Shown here: in pieces, positions 16,945-25,603 of the stretch
Position numbering within the stretch: position 1 is the first letter of the stretch
Layout: every line of letters begins with the position of its first letter
NCBI GenBank assembly: GCA_902493515.1
Contig: CABUPE010000013.1
Location: 1 to 56,137 of the forward strand
Source of the DNA: an uncultured Collinsella sp.
Lineage (GTDB): Bacteria; Actinomycetota; Coriobacteriia; Coriobacteriales; Coriobacteriaceae
Reading direction: 5' to 3'
Length of the DNA: 56,137 nucleotides
The notes under the pieces: model-generated
Seen by the model: only the letters and a program-made list of their open reading frames with translations
The model's database searches: none
Told to the model about the DNA's origin: nothing
Made by a program: the position numbers and the translations under genes

Positions 16945-17325
16945 CTATTCGTCGCTGCCCGGCTTGCGTCGGTTGGCTTTTTTAATCGCATTGAAGTGCT
17001 TGTCGTTGAGCCTGCGCTGGCGAGAGCGCTGAGGCAACTTGGTCTTTACGCGTCGGCGCGGTGGACGCCCGCGACGCTCAAGCTCAGCGCGCAGCTTACG
17101 CAGGCAGCTGCTACGGTTTTGGAACTGACTGCGGCTCTCGCGCGCCGTCACGGTAATCCCCGTGGGCCCATGCTTCATGCGCACAGCAGAGTCCGTCGTG
17201 TTCACGCCCTGTCCGCCCGGACCCGTCGCGCGAAACACCTGAACCTCGCAATCGCGTGCCAACTCCTCGACCGACATCTCGGCATAGTGCGCATACTCAC
17301 GCCATCCCATCTTGTTCTCATCCAT
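16945..17325 (-). CDS. Release-factor-like peptidyl-tRNA hydrolase (RF-1 domain, ArfB-like)
   Basis: A 126-residue protein made only of the peptide-release domain of class I release factors: RATGPGGQGVN with the catalytic GGQ at residues 37-39, SAVRMKHGPTGITV, and a very basic C-terminal tail (RPPRRRVKTKLPQRSRQRR) like the tail that enters the mRNA channel in ArfB. It probably frees stalled ribosomes. There is no stop-codon recognition domain. ATG at 17325 has AGGGGAGGT upstream. It differs from true ArfB in sequence detail, so only a general call is made. Confidence 0.85.
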   Translation of the reverse strand: MDENKMGWREYAHYAEMSVEELARDCEVQVFRATGPGGQGVNTTDSAVRMKHGPTGITVTARESRSQFQNRSSCLRKLRAELERRGRPPRRRVKTKLPQRSRQRRLNDKHFNAIKKANRRKPGSDE

Positions 17326-17350
17326 ATCAACACCTCCCCTCATACAAAAA

Positions 17351-17381
17351 ATGTGACAAAGGGACAGTCCCTTTGTCACAT
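17351..17381. repeat. Perfect 31-bp palindrome (GTGACAAAGGGAC)
   Basis: Two 15-nt arms around a single A. It lies between xpt and the release-factor-like gene, both minus strand. There is a short T-run on the minus side (ATTTTTTG after the second arm), so it can also act as a terminator for xpt. Confidence 0.85.
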
Positions 17382-17408
17382 CGCATACCAATCGCTTGTG
17401 TTGCGCAC

Positions 17409-17987
17409 TTAGGCGAAGGTGATCTCGCCGGTCTCGCAGTCCATATCGGCGATACGGGCCAGGCTCTCGACGCGGAAGCCGCGCTCGCGGAGCTTATCGC
17501 CACCGCCCTGGAAGCCCTTCTCCACCGCAATGCCAATACCGGATACCTCGGCACCCGCAGCCTCGCAGATCTTGATAAGACCCTCGAGCGCGCAGCCGTT
17601 GGCCAGGAAGTCGTCGATAATCAGGACCTTGTCGCCCTCGGACAGGAAGCGCTTGCCAACGATGACCGGGTACTCCTTCTGCTTGGTAAAGGAGTAGATG
17701 GTCGTGGCATACTGCTCGCCGTCGAGGTTGATGGACTGCGCCTTCTTGGCAAAGACAACCGGCACGCCGCCAAAATGCTGGGCCGCGATGCAAGCCATGC
17801 CAATGCCCGAAGCCTCGATCGTCAGGATCTTGTTGATCTCGACACCCTCGAACAGACGGGCCCACTCGGCGCCCATGTGGTCGAACAGTTCAACGTCGCA
17901 CTGGTGGTTGAGGAAGGCATCAACCTTAAGGACGTTACCGGCCTTTACGATGCCGTCATGGCGAATACGATCCTCAAGCTCCTGCAT
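17409..17987 (-). CDS. xpt: Xanthine phosphoribosyltransferase
   Basis: Salvages xanthine to XMP using PRPP; 192 residues as in Bacillus Xpt. The PRPP loop is KVLIIDDFLANGCALEGL (about residues 122-139). LTIEASGIGMACIAAQHFG and PVVFAKKAQSINLDGEQYAT are specific to the Xpt group. RBS AGAAGGGG precedes the ATG. No guanine riboswitch is visible in the 157-bp upstream gap. It appears monocistronic. Confidence 0.93.
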   Translation of the reverse strand: MQELEDRIRHDGIVKAGNVLKVDAFLNHQCDVELFDHMGAEWARLFEGVEINKILTIEASGIGMACIAAQHFGGVPVVFAKKAQSINLDGEQYATTIYSFTKQKEYPVIVGKRFLSEGDKVLIIDDFLANGCALEGLIKICEAAGAEVSGIGIAVEKGFQGGGDKLRERGFRVESLARIADMDCETGEITFA

Positions 17988-18144
17988 GGCGCAACCCCTT
18001 CTCGCGGCAACGATACCGCGCGATTAATAAACGTTGTTCGATAGTCTACCACGGACCGACCCCCGCCCGCCCCACAAGCCGCATCGCACCACAAACCAGT
18101 CTTTTTGGGACGGCGCGAATCGTGGCAGGCAGCCTCCCAACACG

Positions 18145-19449
18145 CTAATGGCGGGCGCGCATCTTCACCAAACGCACCATGGCAAGCGCAAAGCCCACAG
18201 CGGCCACAGCCATAAGCACGTAGAACACCGAGCGAAAGCCAAACAAGAACACATCCGGACGACCTGTAACAAAACTGGTCACGGCCTCGCCCATTGCCAC
18301 GCTCATCTGCCCATACAGGATATGCGACGCCGCCGTAATGCCGAGCGCCATGCCGGCGTAGCGTGCCAAACTACCCAGGCTGCCCGCAAAGCCGAGCGCT
18401 TCGCGCGGAGCCGAGCCCATATACAGCGAGTTGTTGGGGCTCTGGAAAATCGACGTACCGCACGACATAAACGCGGCACAGCACACAATCACAGGGATGG
18501 AAGAGCGCTCGTCGAGCGTGCTTACCGCAAAGAGACCGCACACGTACACGCCCAGGCCGACCGCCGTGGGGCCCTCGCAGCCAACACGGTCCGAAACCGT
18601 ACCCGAAAGCGGTCCGATAAAGGCATTCACCATCGGCAGCGCCAAAAAGAGAAATCCGGAAATGTCGGAACCAAAGCCATGGGCGTCCTGAAAATAGAAC
18701 GGCAGGATAAACTCAGATGCGCCAATACCAACGAACACGATGAGCATGCAGGCAAGGTTGATGGTGAAGGCCGAATTTGCAAAGCAGCGACGAGCGGCCT
18801 CGATCAGGGACATGGGGCGCTCGCCGGCCTCCGGCTTAACATGCGGCAGCGTGTAGAGCCCCACGATAAACGAGATGACGCCAATGGGCAGGTTGATGAG
18901 GAAGATGCTCTCCCAAGGAAAGCTTGCCACCAGCATGCCGCCGAGCACGGGGCCACACATCATGCCGAGGGCCACAAAGGTCGCGAGAATACCCATAGCA
19001 CGGCCTCGTTCGCGCGCCGGGAACGACTCGGTGATGATACCCATGTTGTTAGCCATGGCCGCCGCGCAACCGACGCCCTGAACAATGCGTGCCAGGATAA
19101 GAACCTCGAGCGAGGCCGAAAGGCCGCACAGCAGCGAACCGACCGTAAAGACGATGACACCCAGCTGGAACACATTCACCTTGCCGCGCACGTCACCCAG
19201 ACGGCCAAACGGCAACATAGCCACGCATGTCGCAAGCAGGTACACCGAGCTCACCAGCTGAATGCGATCGAGGCCCACGCCCAGCTCCTTTTGCATCACG
19301 GGCAGCGCCACGGTCACGACGGTCGAATCCAAACACACCATAAACGTCATGATGAGCACGGTAAATAGAATCGCCCATTTGTTCTTGCCATGGGTGTCGC
19401 CCTCTAGGGCAATATGCTCGCGTCGCAGCTGCTCTGCAGTTTTCTCCAT
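18145..19449 (-). CDS. MFS transporter, DHA2 drug:H+ antiporter family
   Basis: A 434-residue membrane protein with many helices. MFS motif A is LPFGRLGDVRGKVNVF (about residue 75) and motif C-like GPVLGGMLVASFPWESIFLINLPIG (about 155) is typical of EmrB/QacA-type exporters. The substrate cannot be told. ATG at 19449 is chosen because AAAGG lies 6 nt upstream; ATG two codons earlier touches the RBS. The region upstream is the metY terminator, so it needs its own promoter or read-through. Confidence 0.87.
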   Translation of the reverse strand: MEKTAEQLRREHIALEGDTHGKNKWAILFTVLIMTFMVCLDSTVVTVALPVMQKELGVGLDRIQLVSSVYLLATCVAMLPFGRLGDVRGKVNVFQLGVIVFTVGSLLCGLSASLEVLILARIVQGVGCAAAMANNMGIITESFPARERGRAMGILATFVALGMMCGPVLGGMLVASFPWESIFLINLPIGVISFIVGLYTLPHVKPEAGERPMSLIEAARRCFANSAFTINLACMLIVFVGIGASEFILPFYFQDAHGFGSDISGFLFLALPMVNAFIGPLSGTVSDRVGCEGPTAVGLGVYVCGLFAVSTLDERSSIPVIVCCAAFMSCGTSIFQSPNNSLYMGSAPREALGFAGSLGSLARYAGMALGITAASHILYGQMSVAMGEAVTSFVTGRPDVFLFGFRSVFYVLMAVAAVGFALAMVRLVKMRARH

Positions 19450-19475
19450 ATCCATCCTTTCGAGTGGCGCAACGC

Positions 19476-19522
19476 AAAAACGGGGCCCCAATCGCCTGTA
19501 AACAGTCGCAATTGGGGTCCCG
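19476..19522 (-). terminator. Terminator of metY
   Basis: Minus-strand CGGGACCCCAAT pairs with ATTGGGGCCCCG (one G-U) and is followed by TTTTTG. It separates metY from the MFS gene. Confidence 0.88.
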
Positions 19523-19590
19523 CCTACGGAATCGGAACGGAAGGCCACCGAAGCTTTCTGCCAGCATCGGCGCCTTGTGCGAACGCTAGC

Positions 19591-20874
19591 CTAGCACTGC
19601 TCGAGCGCCTGCTCAAGGTCGGCAATCAGATCGGCCGTGTCCTCGAGGCCGCACGACAGGCGCACCATGTCGGCGGAGATACCGCAGGCGATGAGCTCCT
19701 CATCGTTCATCTGGCGGTGCGTAGCGTTAGCGGGATGCAGGCAGCAGGTGCGGGCGTCGGCCACATGCGTGGCGATCTGGGCGAGCTTGAGGCTCTTCAT
19801 AAAGGTCTCGGCCGCCGCGCGACCACCATTAAAGCCAAAGCTCACAACGCCGCAGGTACCGTTTGGCATGTACTTCTGAGCAAGGTCATAGTACTTGTCG
19901 CCCTCCAGGCCCGGATAGCTCACGAAGCGCACCTTGGGATGGCTCTGCAGGAACTTGGCAACGGCCAGGCCGTTCTCACAATGACGCGGCATGCGCACAT
20001 GCAGGCTCTCGAGCGAGCTGTTCAGGAAGAATGCCGCCTGCGGGTTCTGCATGGGGCCGAGGTCGCGCATGAGCTGCGCGGTGGCCTTGGTAATGAAGGC
20101 GCCCTCGCGACCGAACTTCTCGGCATACGTCACGCCGTGGTAGCTCTCGTCGGGCGTGGTGAGACCCGGGAACTTATCCGCATGGGCCATCCAGTCAAAC
20201 TGGCCGTGGTCGACGATCACGCCGCCCAGGTAGGCAGCATGTCCATCCATGTACTTGGTGGTGGAGTGCGTAACGATGTCGGCGCCCCACTCAAAGGGAC
20301 GGCACATCACGGGCGTCGGGAAGGTGTTGTCGACCATCAGCGGCACGCCGTGGTCATGCGCGGCCTTGGCAAAGCGCTCAATATCGAGCACGGCAAGGGC
20401 GGGGTTTGCGATCGTCTCGCCAAAGACGAGCTTTGTGTTGGGCTGAAAGGCAGCCTCGAGCTCCTCATCGGTGCAGTCGGGGGCAACGAACGTGCAGGTC
20501 ACGCCCATGCGGCCCATGGTGTGGGCGAGCAGGTTATACGTACCGCCGTAAATGGCAGAGCTCGCGACCACATGATCGCCGGCACCGGCCACGTTAAAGA
20601 TCGCGAGGAAATTCGCAGCCATGCCCGAGCTCGTGAGCATCGCGGCAGTGCCTCCCTCCATCTCGCAGATCTTGGCGGCAACCAGATCGCACGTGGGGTT
20701 CTGCAAACGGCTGTAGAAGTAGCCCGACTCCTCTAGGTCAAACAGCTTGCCCATGTGCTCGGACGTGTCGTACTTCCACGTGGTGGACTGGTAGATGGGC
20801 ACCTGGCGCGGCTCGGCATCTCCCGGGTGATAGCCGCCCTGAACACATGTAGTTCCGATGGTCTGCTCGGTCAT
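19591..20874 (-). CDS. metY: O-acetylhomoserine aminocarboxypropyltransferase (sulfhydrylase) MetY
   Basis: A PLP enzyme of the Cys/Met metabolism family, 427 residues, making homocysteine from O-acetylhomoserine and sulfide. Motifs: VPIYQSTTWKYD, YSRLQNPTCDLVAAKICEMEGG, the cofactor-phosphate region SSGMAANFLA, VDNTFPTPVMCRPFEWGADIV, and the PLP lysine in HSTTKYMDGH near residue 208. The long insert after residue 215 is typical of MetY rather than MetB/MetC. It transcribes alone; a terminator follows. A divergent C_GCAxxG gene lies upstream with a shared 231-bp region. Confidence 0.92.
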   Translation of the reverse strand: MTEQTIGTTCVQGGYHPGDAEPRQVPIYQSTTWKYDTSEHMGKLFDLEESGYFYSRLQNPTCDLVAAKICEMEGGTAAMLTSSGMAANFLAIFNVAGAGDHVVASSAIYGGTYNLLAHTMGRMGVTCTFVAPDCTDEELEAAFQPNTKLVFGETIANPALAVLDIERFAKAAHDHGVPLMVDNTFPTPVMCRPFEWGADIVTHSTTKYMDGHAAYLGGVIVDHGQFDWMAHADKFPGLTTPDESYHGVTYAEKFGREGAFITKATAQLMRDLGPMQNPQAAFFLNSSLESLHVRMPRHCENGLAVAKFLQSHPKVRFVSYPGLEGDKYYDLAQKYMPNGTCGVVSFGFNGGRAAAETFMKSLKLAQIATHVADARTCCLHPANATHRQMNDEELIACGISADMVRLSCGLEDTADLIADLEQALEQC

Positions 20875-21105
20875 ATCTAGCTCCCTTGCCTGGGTTTTAG
20901 TTTTATTCGGTTCACGATACCGCTACCCTGCACCCCTCTCAACCCATCCCCAAGGTAGGTTAATGGACAAATTGATCAGGGGTATTTATCTCAAGCCTTG
21001 GGCATTTGCTCGATAGATAAAAACGAGACATACATGAAGCTCTCGATGATTACATGCCCCGTCACGGGTACCATAGGCGAGTACACCGTGACCAAGGAGA
21101 CAACG

Positions 21106-21552
21106 ATGAAGCAAATCGATACTGCTCAGCTTGACATCACCGCCTGTCAGGCTCAAGCTGCCGAATACCACGCCCGTGGCTTTAACTGCGCCCAGGCCGT
21201 CGCCTGCACGCTCGCGCCCGCCGTCGGGCTCGACCCCCAGGTCGCCTTTACCCTCACCGAGGGCTTTGGCGCCGGCATGGGCGGCATGACCGAAACCTGC
21301 GGCGCCATCTCGGGCGCCGTGGCCATCATGGGCTTTGTAATGAGCGACGGCATGGAAAACCCTAAGACCAAGGGCCAGACCTACAAGCTGTCGCGCGAAA
21401 TCGCCAAGCGTTTTGGCGAGAAGAACACGACGACCGTCTGCGGCACGCTCAAGGGCATCGGATCGGATAAAGGCCCGCTCCGCAGCTGTCCCGGCTGCAT
21501 CGACGATGCCGTCGAGATCGCCTGCGATGTGCTAAAGCAGCTCGCCGAGTAA
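21106..21552 (+). CDS. C_GCAxxG_C_C family redox-type protein
   Basis: A 148-residue protein with the spaced cysteines that name the family: GFNCAQAV (Cys28), MTETCGAISGAV, TVCGTLKG and CPGC near the C-terminus. The motif suggests metal or Fe-S binding or redox; the biochemical role is unknown. ATG at 21106 has AAGGAG 7 nt upstream, and homologues begin near here; the open frame reaches 20998. It is single, between divergent metY and convergent yigZ. Confidence 0.85.
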   Translation: MKQIDTAQLDITACQAQAAEYHARGFNCAQAVACTLAPAVGLDPQVAFTLTEGFGAGMGGMTETCGAISGAVAIMGFVMSDGMENPKTKGQTYKLSREIAKRFGEKNTTTVCGTLKGIGSDKGPLRSCPGCIDDAVEIACDVLKQLAE

Positions 21553-21565
21553 ACGGCAGCAACAT

Positions 21566-21615
21566 AAAACGACGGCCGGCGCGCTTGGGATCCCTCCAAA
21601 AGCACGCCGGCCGTC
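21566..21615 (-). terminator. Terminator between convergent genes
   Basis: GACGGCCGGCGTGCTT pairs with AAGCGCGCCGGCCGTC (mostly perfect) and on the minus strand is followed by GTTTTATG. It serves the YigZ gene and probably also blocks the C_GCAxxG transcript from the other side. Confidence 0.8.
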
Positions 21616-21619
21616 GCCG

Positions 21620-22255
21620 TTAGAACTCGTCAAATTCGGAAGCGCCGACCTCAATCTCCTCGCGCCCCGCCATAAGCTCGCGCATCTTAGCGCAAAACGG
21701 CTCCTGCTCCCCCGCCTTAAACACCAAATGAAGTGTCACGGCATCCGCGTAATCGGTATCCGAAACCTTGGCACCCGAATCCTGCGCCAAACGAAGCACC
21801 TGCTCATACTGCGGATAGGCCACATGCACGTCAACCGGCACGACGCTTGTCATCTCAACGATCTGCCCTGCCTCCTGAGCCGCGGCCACCGCCGCCTGCG
21901 TCGCCGCGGTGTAGGCGCGCACCAAGCCGCCAGGCCCCAACAGTGTGCCACCAAAATAGCGCGTCACTACGCAGCAAACATTTTTGAGCCCCGCGCCGCG
22001 CAGCACCTCGAGCGTCGGCATGCCACTCGTGCGGCTCGGCTCACCGTCATCGCTTTGACGTTCGCGTCCATCGACCAAAATCCACGCGGGAACATTGTGT
22101 CGAGCGTCGTAATGACGCTTGCGAACCATCTCGATAAAGGCATTCGCCTCATCCTCGGACTCAATATGGACCAGCTGGGCAATAAACCGGCTCTTGCGGT
22201 CCACAAACTCACCCGAAGCCTCAATATTCGATTGCAGAGTAAAATAGCTGTCCAA
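21620..22255 (-). CDS. yigZ: IMPACT family protein YigZ
   Basis: A 211-residue protein of the UPF0029/IMPACT family: VDRKSRFIAQLVHI, RHNVPAWIL, QSDDGEPSRTSGMPTLEVLRG and VVTRYFGGTLLGPGGLVRAY are family signatures, followed by a C-terminal ferredoxin-like domain. A role in translation-linked regulation is suspected for relatives. No ATG fits; two adjacent TTG codons (22258 and 22255) follow GAGGGG, and the second has the better 5-nt spacing. Confidence 0.87.
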   Translation of the reverse strand: MDSYFTLQSNIEASGEFVDRKSRFIAQLVHIESEDEANAFIEMVRKRHYDARHNVPAWILVDGRERQSDDGEPSRTSGMPTLEVLRGAGLKNVCCVVTRYFGGTLLGPGGLVRAYTAATQAAVAAAQEAGQIVEMTSVVPVDVHVAYPQYEQVLRLAQDSGAKVSDTDYADAVTLHLVFKAGEQEPFCAKMRELMAGREEIEVGASEFDEF

Positions 22256-22369
22256 CAAAGCCCCTCAACAAAATAAAGCGCGGCAACAAACAGCCTCAAT
22301 AATACGGCAAAGACCGTACCGTTAATCCCGGTAAATAGAACGGCAACACCGATGATTCCGTAAACGAAA

Positions 22370-22474
22370 GCGAGAACCCGTCAGCACGAGCAAGGTGCCT
22401 TGAAAGACGAGGGCATTGACCTTATGGTCATGCCCGAAGGCTTGAAAGGCAGATTGCCGCGCTGACGGGTTCGC
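22370..22474 (+). repeat. Structured ~105-bp intergenic repeat, copy C
   Basis: Outer stem ACCCGTCAGC/GCTGACGGGT, then GTGCC/GGCA(GATT), loop strands TTGAAAGACGAG and GAAGGCTTGAAA, and the apical hairpin GGGCATTGACC-TTAT-GGTCATGCCC. It ends in GCAGCGTC, shared with copy D. It lies between yigZ and rnpB. Confidence 0.85.
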
Positions 22475-22488
22475 AGCGTCAACAAAGT

Positions 22489-22852
22489 GCTGAGTGGGCC
22501 TATAAGCCGGGTTCTGTCGTGAACGGTCATTTATCTTGTCTGCACGTTACCGTGCAGCTCCACGCACGCTACCCGAACGCGGACCGGGCCGGCCCATAGC
22601 GTTCCTATTCGCGCTTGCTCCGGATGGGGCTTGCCAAGCCGCCGTGTTGCCACGACGCTGGTGGTCTCTTACACCACCGTTTCAGCTTTTCCCTTTACGC
22701 CTTGCGGCGCAGGTGGGAGTCTTCTTTTCTGCGGCGCTTTCCGTCGGATCACTCCGCCCGGCCGTTAGCCGGCATCCCGCCCTCTGGAGCCCGGACTTTC
22801 CTCACGCGTGCTGCAAGCAGCACATCGCGCGACCGTCTGGCCCACTCAGCAG
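22489..22852 (-). ncRNA. rnpB: RNase P RNA (type A)
   Basis: The catalytic RNA that trims tRNA 5' ends. On the minus strand the 5' GAGTGGGCC pairs with the 3' GGCCCACTC (P1). The invariant P4 strands are seen as GAGGAAAGTCCGGGCTCC and ACAGAACCCGGCTTATAGGCC. AAGGGAAAAGCTGAAACGG, GTAAGAGACCACCAGC and GGCAACACGGCGG are other core blocks. A TACACT -10 (22859-22864) fits a start at about 22852. Length is about 364 nt. Confidence 0.96.
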
Positions 22853-22858
22853 TGCAAG

Positions 22859-22864
22859 AGTGTA
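22859..22864 (-). promoter_or_regulatory. rnpB promoter -10 box
   Basis: TACACT lies 7 nt upstream of the RNA's folded 5' end. The -35 is weak (CATTGC or TTGCCT at 17 or 15 bp). Confidence 0.5.
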
Positions 22865-22933
22865 ACACACCGTTGCCGCAGGCAATGGCACAACGCAAAC
22901 GCTCGACACGATAAACCAAGAACCGCCATGCGC

Positions 22934-23047
22934 TACAATGGTCCTGTCGATGGGCAACGTCGTCAGTCGAGACGCGACCGCGCTCCACACCCCTCCGTCT
23001 ACTCGGTGTGTTCCCGCCTCCTCCCCGAGGCGGGATGTCGGCATTTT
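22934..23047 (+). ncRNA. Candidate small RNA / unexplained structured region
   Basis: There is no gene on either strand. On the plus strand a TACAAT -10-like box (22934-22939) is followed by a stem CACACC...GGTGTG and a strong hairpin CCCGCCTC-CTCC-CGAGGCGGG (about 23013-23034), then GCATTTTT. This is the layout of a short terminated RNA, but the -35 is poor and the T-run is 8 nt past the stem. It matches no family I recognise (not 6S, SRP or tmRNA). Confidence 0.3.
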
Positions 23048-23114
23048 TCATGCACTGACAACCCAATAGCCTGTGGACAGCCCGGGCAGCGTCGCGCACC
23101 TCAGCAGCAAATGC

Positions 23115-23149
23115 AAAAAAGGGACCCGTCCATTGCGGACGGATCCCTT
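23115..23149 (-). terminator. Terminator of rpsA
   Basis: Minus-strand GGGATCCGTCC pairs with GGACGGGTCCC and is followed by TTTTTT. It lies 25 bp past the S1 stop. Confidence 0.9.
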
Positions 23150-23173
23150 AAAACAAGTGATCGTCAAACCGAT

Positions 23174-24340
23174 TTACTCGGCGTCGGTCTCCTCGTCCTT
23201 CTTCTCGGAAGGCAGCGGGGTAACCTCGATCTCGACGCCCAGAGTCTCAGCAGCGGACTTCATGGACAGGGAGATACGACGACGGTCGAGGTCGATCTCC
23301 ATGACCTTGACCTGAACCTTGTCGCCCACGTGGGTGACCTGAGAAGGCTGATCGACGTGCTTGTTGGCCATCTCGGAGATGTGCACCAGGCCCTCGATGC
23401 CCTCGCCCAGATCGACGAAAGCGCCGAACGGGACAAGCTTGGTCACAGTGCCCTCGACGATAGCGCCGACGGGGTACTTCTTGACCAGTGCGCGCCACGG
23501 ATCCTCGGTGGTCTGCTTGAGACCCAGGGAGATGCGCTCGCGGTTGAGATCGACGTCGAGAACCTCGACCTCGACCTCCTGGCCGACCTTGACAACCTCG
23601 GAAGGATGGTTGACGTGGTTCCAGGAGAGCTCGGAAATGTGGATGAGGCCGTCGATACCACCGAGGTCGACGAAGGCGCCGAAGTCGACGATGGAGGAAA
23701 CGGTGCCCTGGAGACGCATGCCAGACTTGAGCTTGGACAGGATCTCGGAGCGCTCGGCCTTACGGGACTCCTCGAGCACGACGCGACGGGAGAGGACGAC
23801 GTTGTTGCGGTTGCGGTCCATCTCGATGACGCGGGCCTCGATGCGGGTGCCCATGTAGGAGGTGAGGTCCTTGACGCGACGGAGGTCGACGAGGGAAGCG
23901 GGCAGGAAGCCACGCAGGCCGATGTCGAGGATCAGGCCGCCCTTGACAACCTCGATAACCTCGCCCTCGACGTTCTCGCCGGAGTTGAACTTCTCCTCGA
24001 TGCGGTTCCAAGCACGCTCGTACTCGGCACGCTTCTTGGACAGGACCAGACGACCGTCCTTGTCCTCCTTCTGGAGTACCAGAGCCTCGATGGGATCACC
24101 GAGCGCAACGATGTCTGCAGGGTTAGCGTCCTTGCGGATGGACAGCTCGCGGACCGGGATAACGCCCTCGGACTTGAATCCGATGTCAACGAGCACCTCG
24201 TCATGCTCGATCTTAACGACAGTGCCGTTAACGAGATCGCCCTCATCAAAGTCGGTAATCGTACCGTCGATGAGGTTGTTCATCTCCTCCTCGTTGACAT
24301 CGTCAAGAGAGAAAATGGACGAGTTCTGAATCTCACTCAA
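23174..24340 (-). CDS. rpsA: 30S ribosomal protein S1
   Basis: mRNA-binding protein of the small subunit, 388 residues with four S1 domains (about residues 35-105, 118-185, 205-275, 292-360). Each S1 repeat has the V-x-G-x-V...GAFVD/GLI...HISE pattern, for example DFGAFVDLGGIDGLIHISELSW. Gram-positive and actinobacterial S1 proteins are of this shorter type compared with six repeats in E. coli. The start is a TTG (24340) with AAAGGGG 7 nt upstream; no ATG fits. A terminator follows. Confidence 0.94.
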   Translation of the reverse strand: MSEIQNSSIFSLDDVNEEEMNNLIDGTITDFDEGDLVNGTVVKIEHDEVLVDIGFKSEGVIPVRELSIRKDANPADIVALGDPIEALVLQKEDKDGRLVLSKKRAEYERAWNRIEEKFNSGENVEGEVIEVVKGGLILDIGLRGFLPASLVDLRRVKDLTSYMGTRIEARVIEMDRNRNNVVLSRRVVLEESRKAERSEILSKLKSGMRLQGTVSSIVDFGAFVDLGGIDGLIHISELSWNHVNHPSEVVKVGQEVEVEVLDVDLNRERISLGLKQTTEDPWRALVKKYPVGAIVEGTVTKLVPFGAFVDLGEGIEGLVHISEMANKHVDQPSQVTHVGDKVQVKVMEIDLDRRRISLSMKSAAETLGVEIEVTPLPSEKKDEETDAE

Positions 24341-24655
24341 AGGTGGACCCCTTTCGAACTACGGGGCCCCGATTGCTAGGACCTACAGAAGGGTGCGACA
24401 AGCACACAACGTTTAGGAACACTCGGGAGCCGACAGATATTAATGTGACGCTTATGCAATCACGTTCGTATAGGTTACGGGGAAATGGGTTCGATTTCAA
24501 GCGTGAACTGCGATTTTTTACTCGTGTGGAGACTTTTTCGTAATCTTATGAACACACGTCTCCACAACTTGACGATAACCAGCCAGGCATTTGGCTTTGG
24601 GGTAAAGTATCCGGAGCCAACGATTCTGGAACGATTTATCGAGAAAGGTGCCCGC
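24341..24655. other. Divergent intergenic region, rpsA / HAD gene
   Basis: These 315 bp hold the promoters of two divergent genes. An inverted repeat TGTGGAGAC...GTCTCCACA with a 22-nt loop (about 24526-24566) lies upstream of the HAD gene. An open frame begins at 24485 but has no RBS, so it is not taken as coding. No RNA family is recognised. Confidence 0.4.
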
Positions 24656-25414
24656 GTGCTCAAAGCAGTCGTTTTCGATATGGACGAAACGCTTCTCAGC
24701 ATCAACCTCAACGCGTTCATCCTTCGCTATTTTAAGGATGTCTCGTCGATGCTCGCGGATATCGGTCGCCGCAGCCACGGTGGCACGATGGCACGCCTCG
24801 GCACTATCTTGGTCGACCTCAACGCCAATCGCCGAAGCGGCACGGATAATCGCACCAATCTTGAGTTCTACCAAGAAGAGGTTGAGCGCCGGTGCGGCAT
24901 TTGCCTCTCGGACCCACTCATCTACGAGGCGTTTACCTACTACGACCGCGAAGTTCTTCCGTACAAGAACGACGATGTCATCAACGCCCACGCCATGCCC
25001 GGCGCACATGCCGCGCTTCAGGCCGTACAGGATGCAGGGCTACGTTGCGCGCTCTTTACCAACCCCAGCTTTCCGCAGGGGGCCATCGAGTGCCGCATGG
25101 GTTGGGGCGACCTGGCCGACGCCCCCTTTGAGCTCGTCACGCACATGGGAAACACCACCCGCTGCAAGCCCGATGCCACCTACTATCTAGAGCAGCTTCA
25201 GGTGATGGAGCTCGAGCCGCACGAGGTCCTTATGGTGGGCAACGATCCCAAGCGCGACTTCCCGTCCCCCGATTGCGGCATCCAAACCGCCTTTGTGGGC
25301 CAAGGCAAGCCCAGCCGAGCCACCTGGCGCGGAACCATGGAAGACTTCGCCCGCGACTTTAACGCCGTAGTAGAAGCCTTCTACGAACACCAAGTAGCCG
25401 ACGAACTGTCGTAG
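24656..25414 (+). CDS. HAD-superfamily hydrolase
   Basis: A 252-residue phosphatase-like protein. HAD motif I is VVFDMDETLLS at the very N-terminus (Asp nucleophile at residue 8), motif II is ALFTNPSFP, motif III a Lys within TTRCKPDATYY, and motif IV is MVGNDPKRDFPSPDCG. A helical cap lies between motifs I and II. The GTG at 24656 is chosen because AAAGG stands 7 nt before it and motif I then begins at the usual place. The substrate is not known. Copy D of the structured repeat follows it. Confidence 0.85.
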   Translation: MLKAVVFDMDETLLSINLNAFILRYFKDVSSMLADIGRRSHGGTMARLGTILVDLNANRRSGTDNRTNLEFYQEEVERRCGICLSDPLIYEAFTYYDREVLPYKNDDVINAHAMPGAHAALQAVQDAGLRCALFTNPSFPQGAIECRMGWGDLADAPFELVTHMGNTTRCKPDATYYLEQLQVMELEPHEVLMVGNDPKRDFPSPDCGIQTAFVGQGKPSRATWRGTMEDFARDFNAVVEAFYEHQVADELS

Positions 25415-25465
25415 GACCCCTCGCTCCAAACCAAATATCGCCGCAGGTTGAGCACAAGTCAGCGA

Positions 25466-25563
25466 AAATGCCCCTAAGCGAGCAATGTGCCTTGAAAGAG
25501 GAGGGCATAGGCCTTCTGGCCATGCCCGACGATTGAAAGGCAGATTGCCGCTTAGGGGCGTTT
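25466..25563 (+). repeat. Structured ~98-bp intergenic repeat, copy D
   Basis: Outer stem AAATGCCCCTAAGCG against CGCTTAGGGGCGTTT, loop strands TTGAAAGAGGAG and GACGATTGAAA, and apical hairpin GGGCATAGGCC-TTCT-GGCCATGCCC. Compared with copy C, several base pairs change on both sides together. GCAGCGTC follows as in copy C. It lies between convergent genes. Confidence 0.85.
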
Positions 25564-25603
25564 GCAGCGTCGACTGGTTACGCGGTTTGGTAAAACCGCG
25601 TAA

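Noticed and set aside
17988..18144. Purine riboswitch before xpt
   Set aside because: The conserved TATAAnnnn and loop strands of the guanine aptamer are absent.
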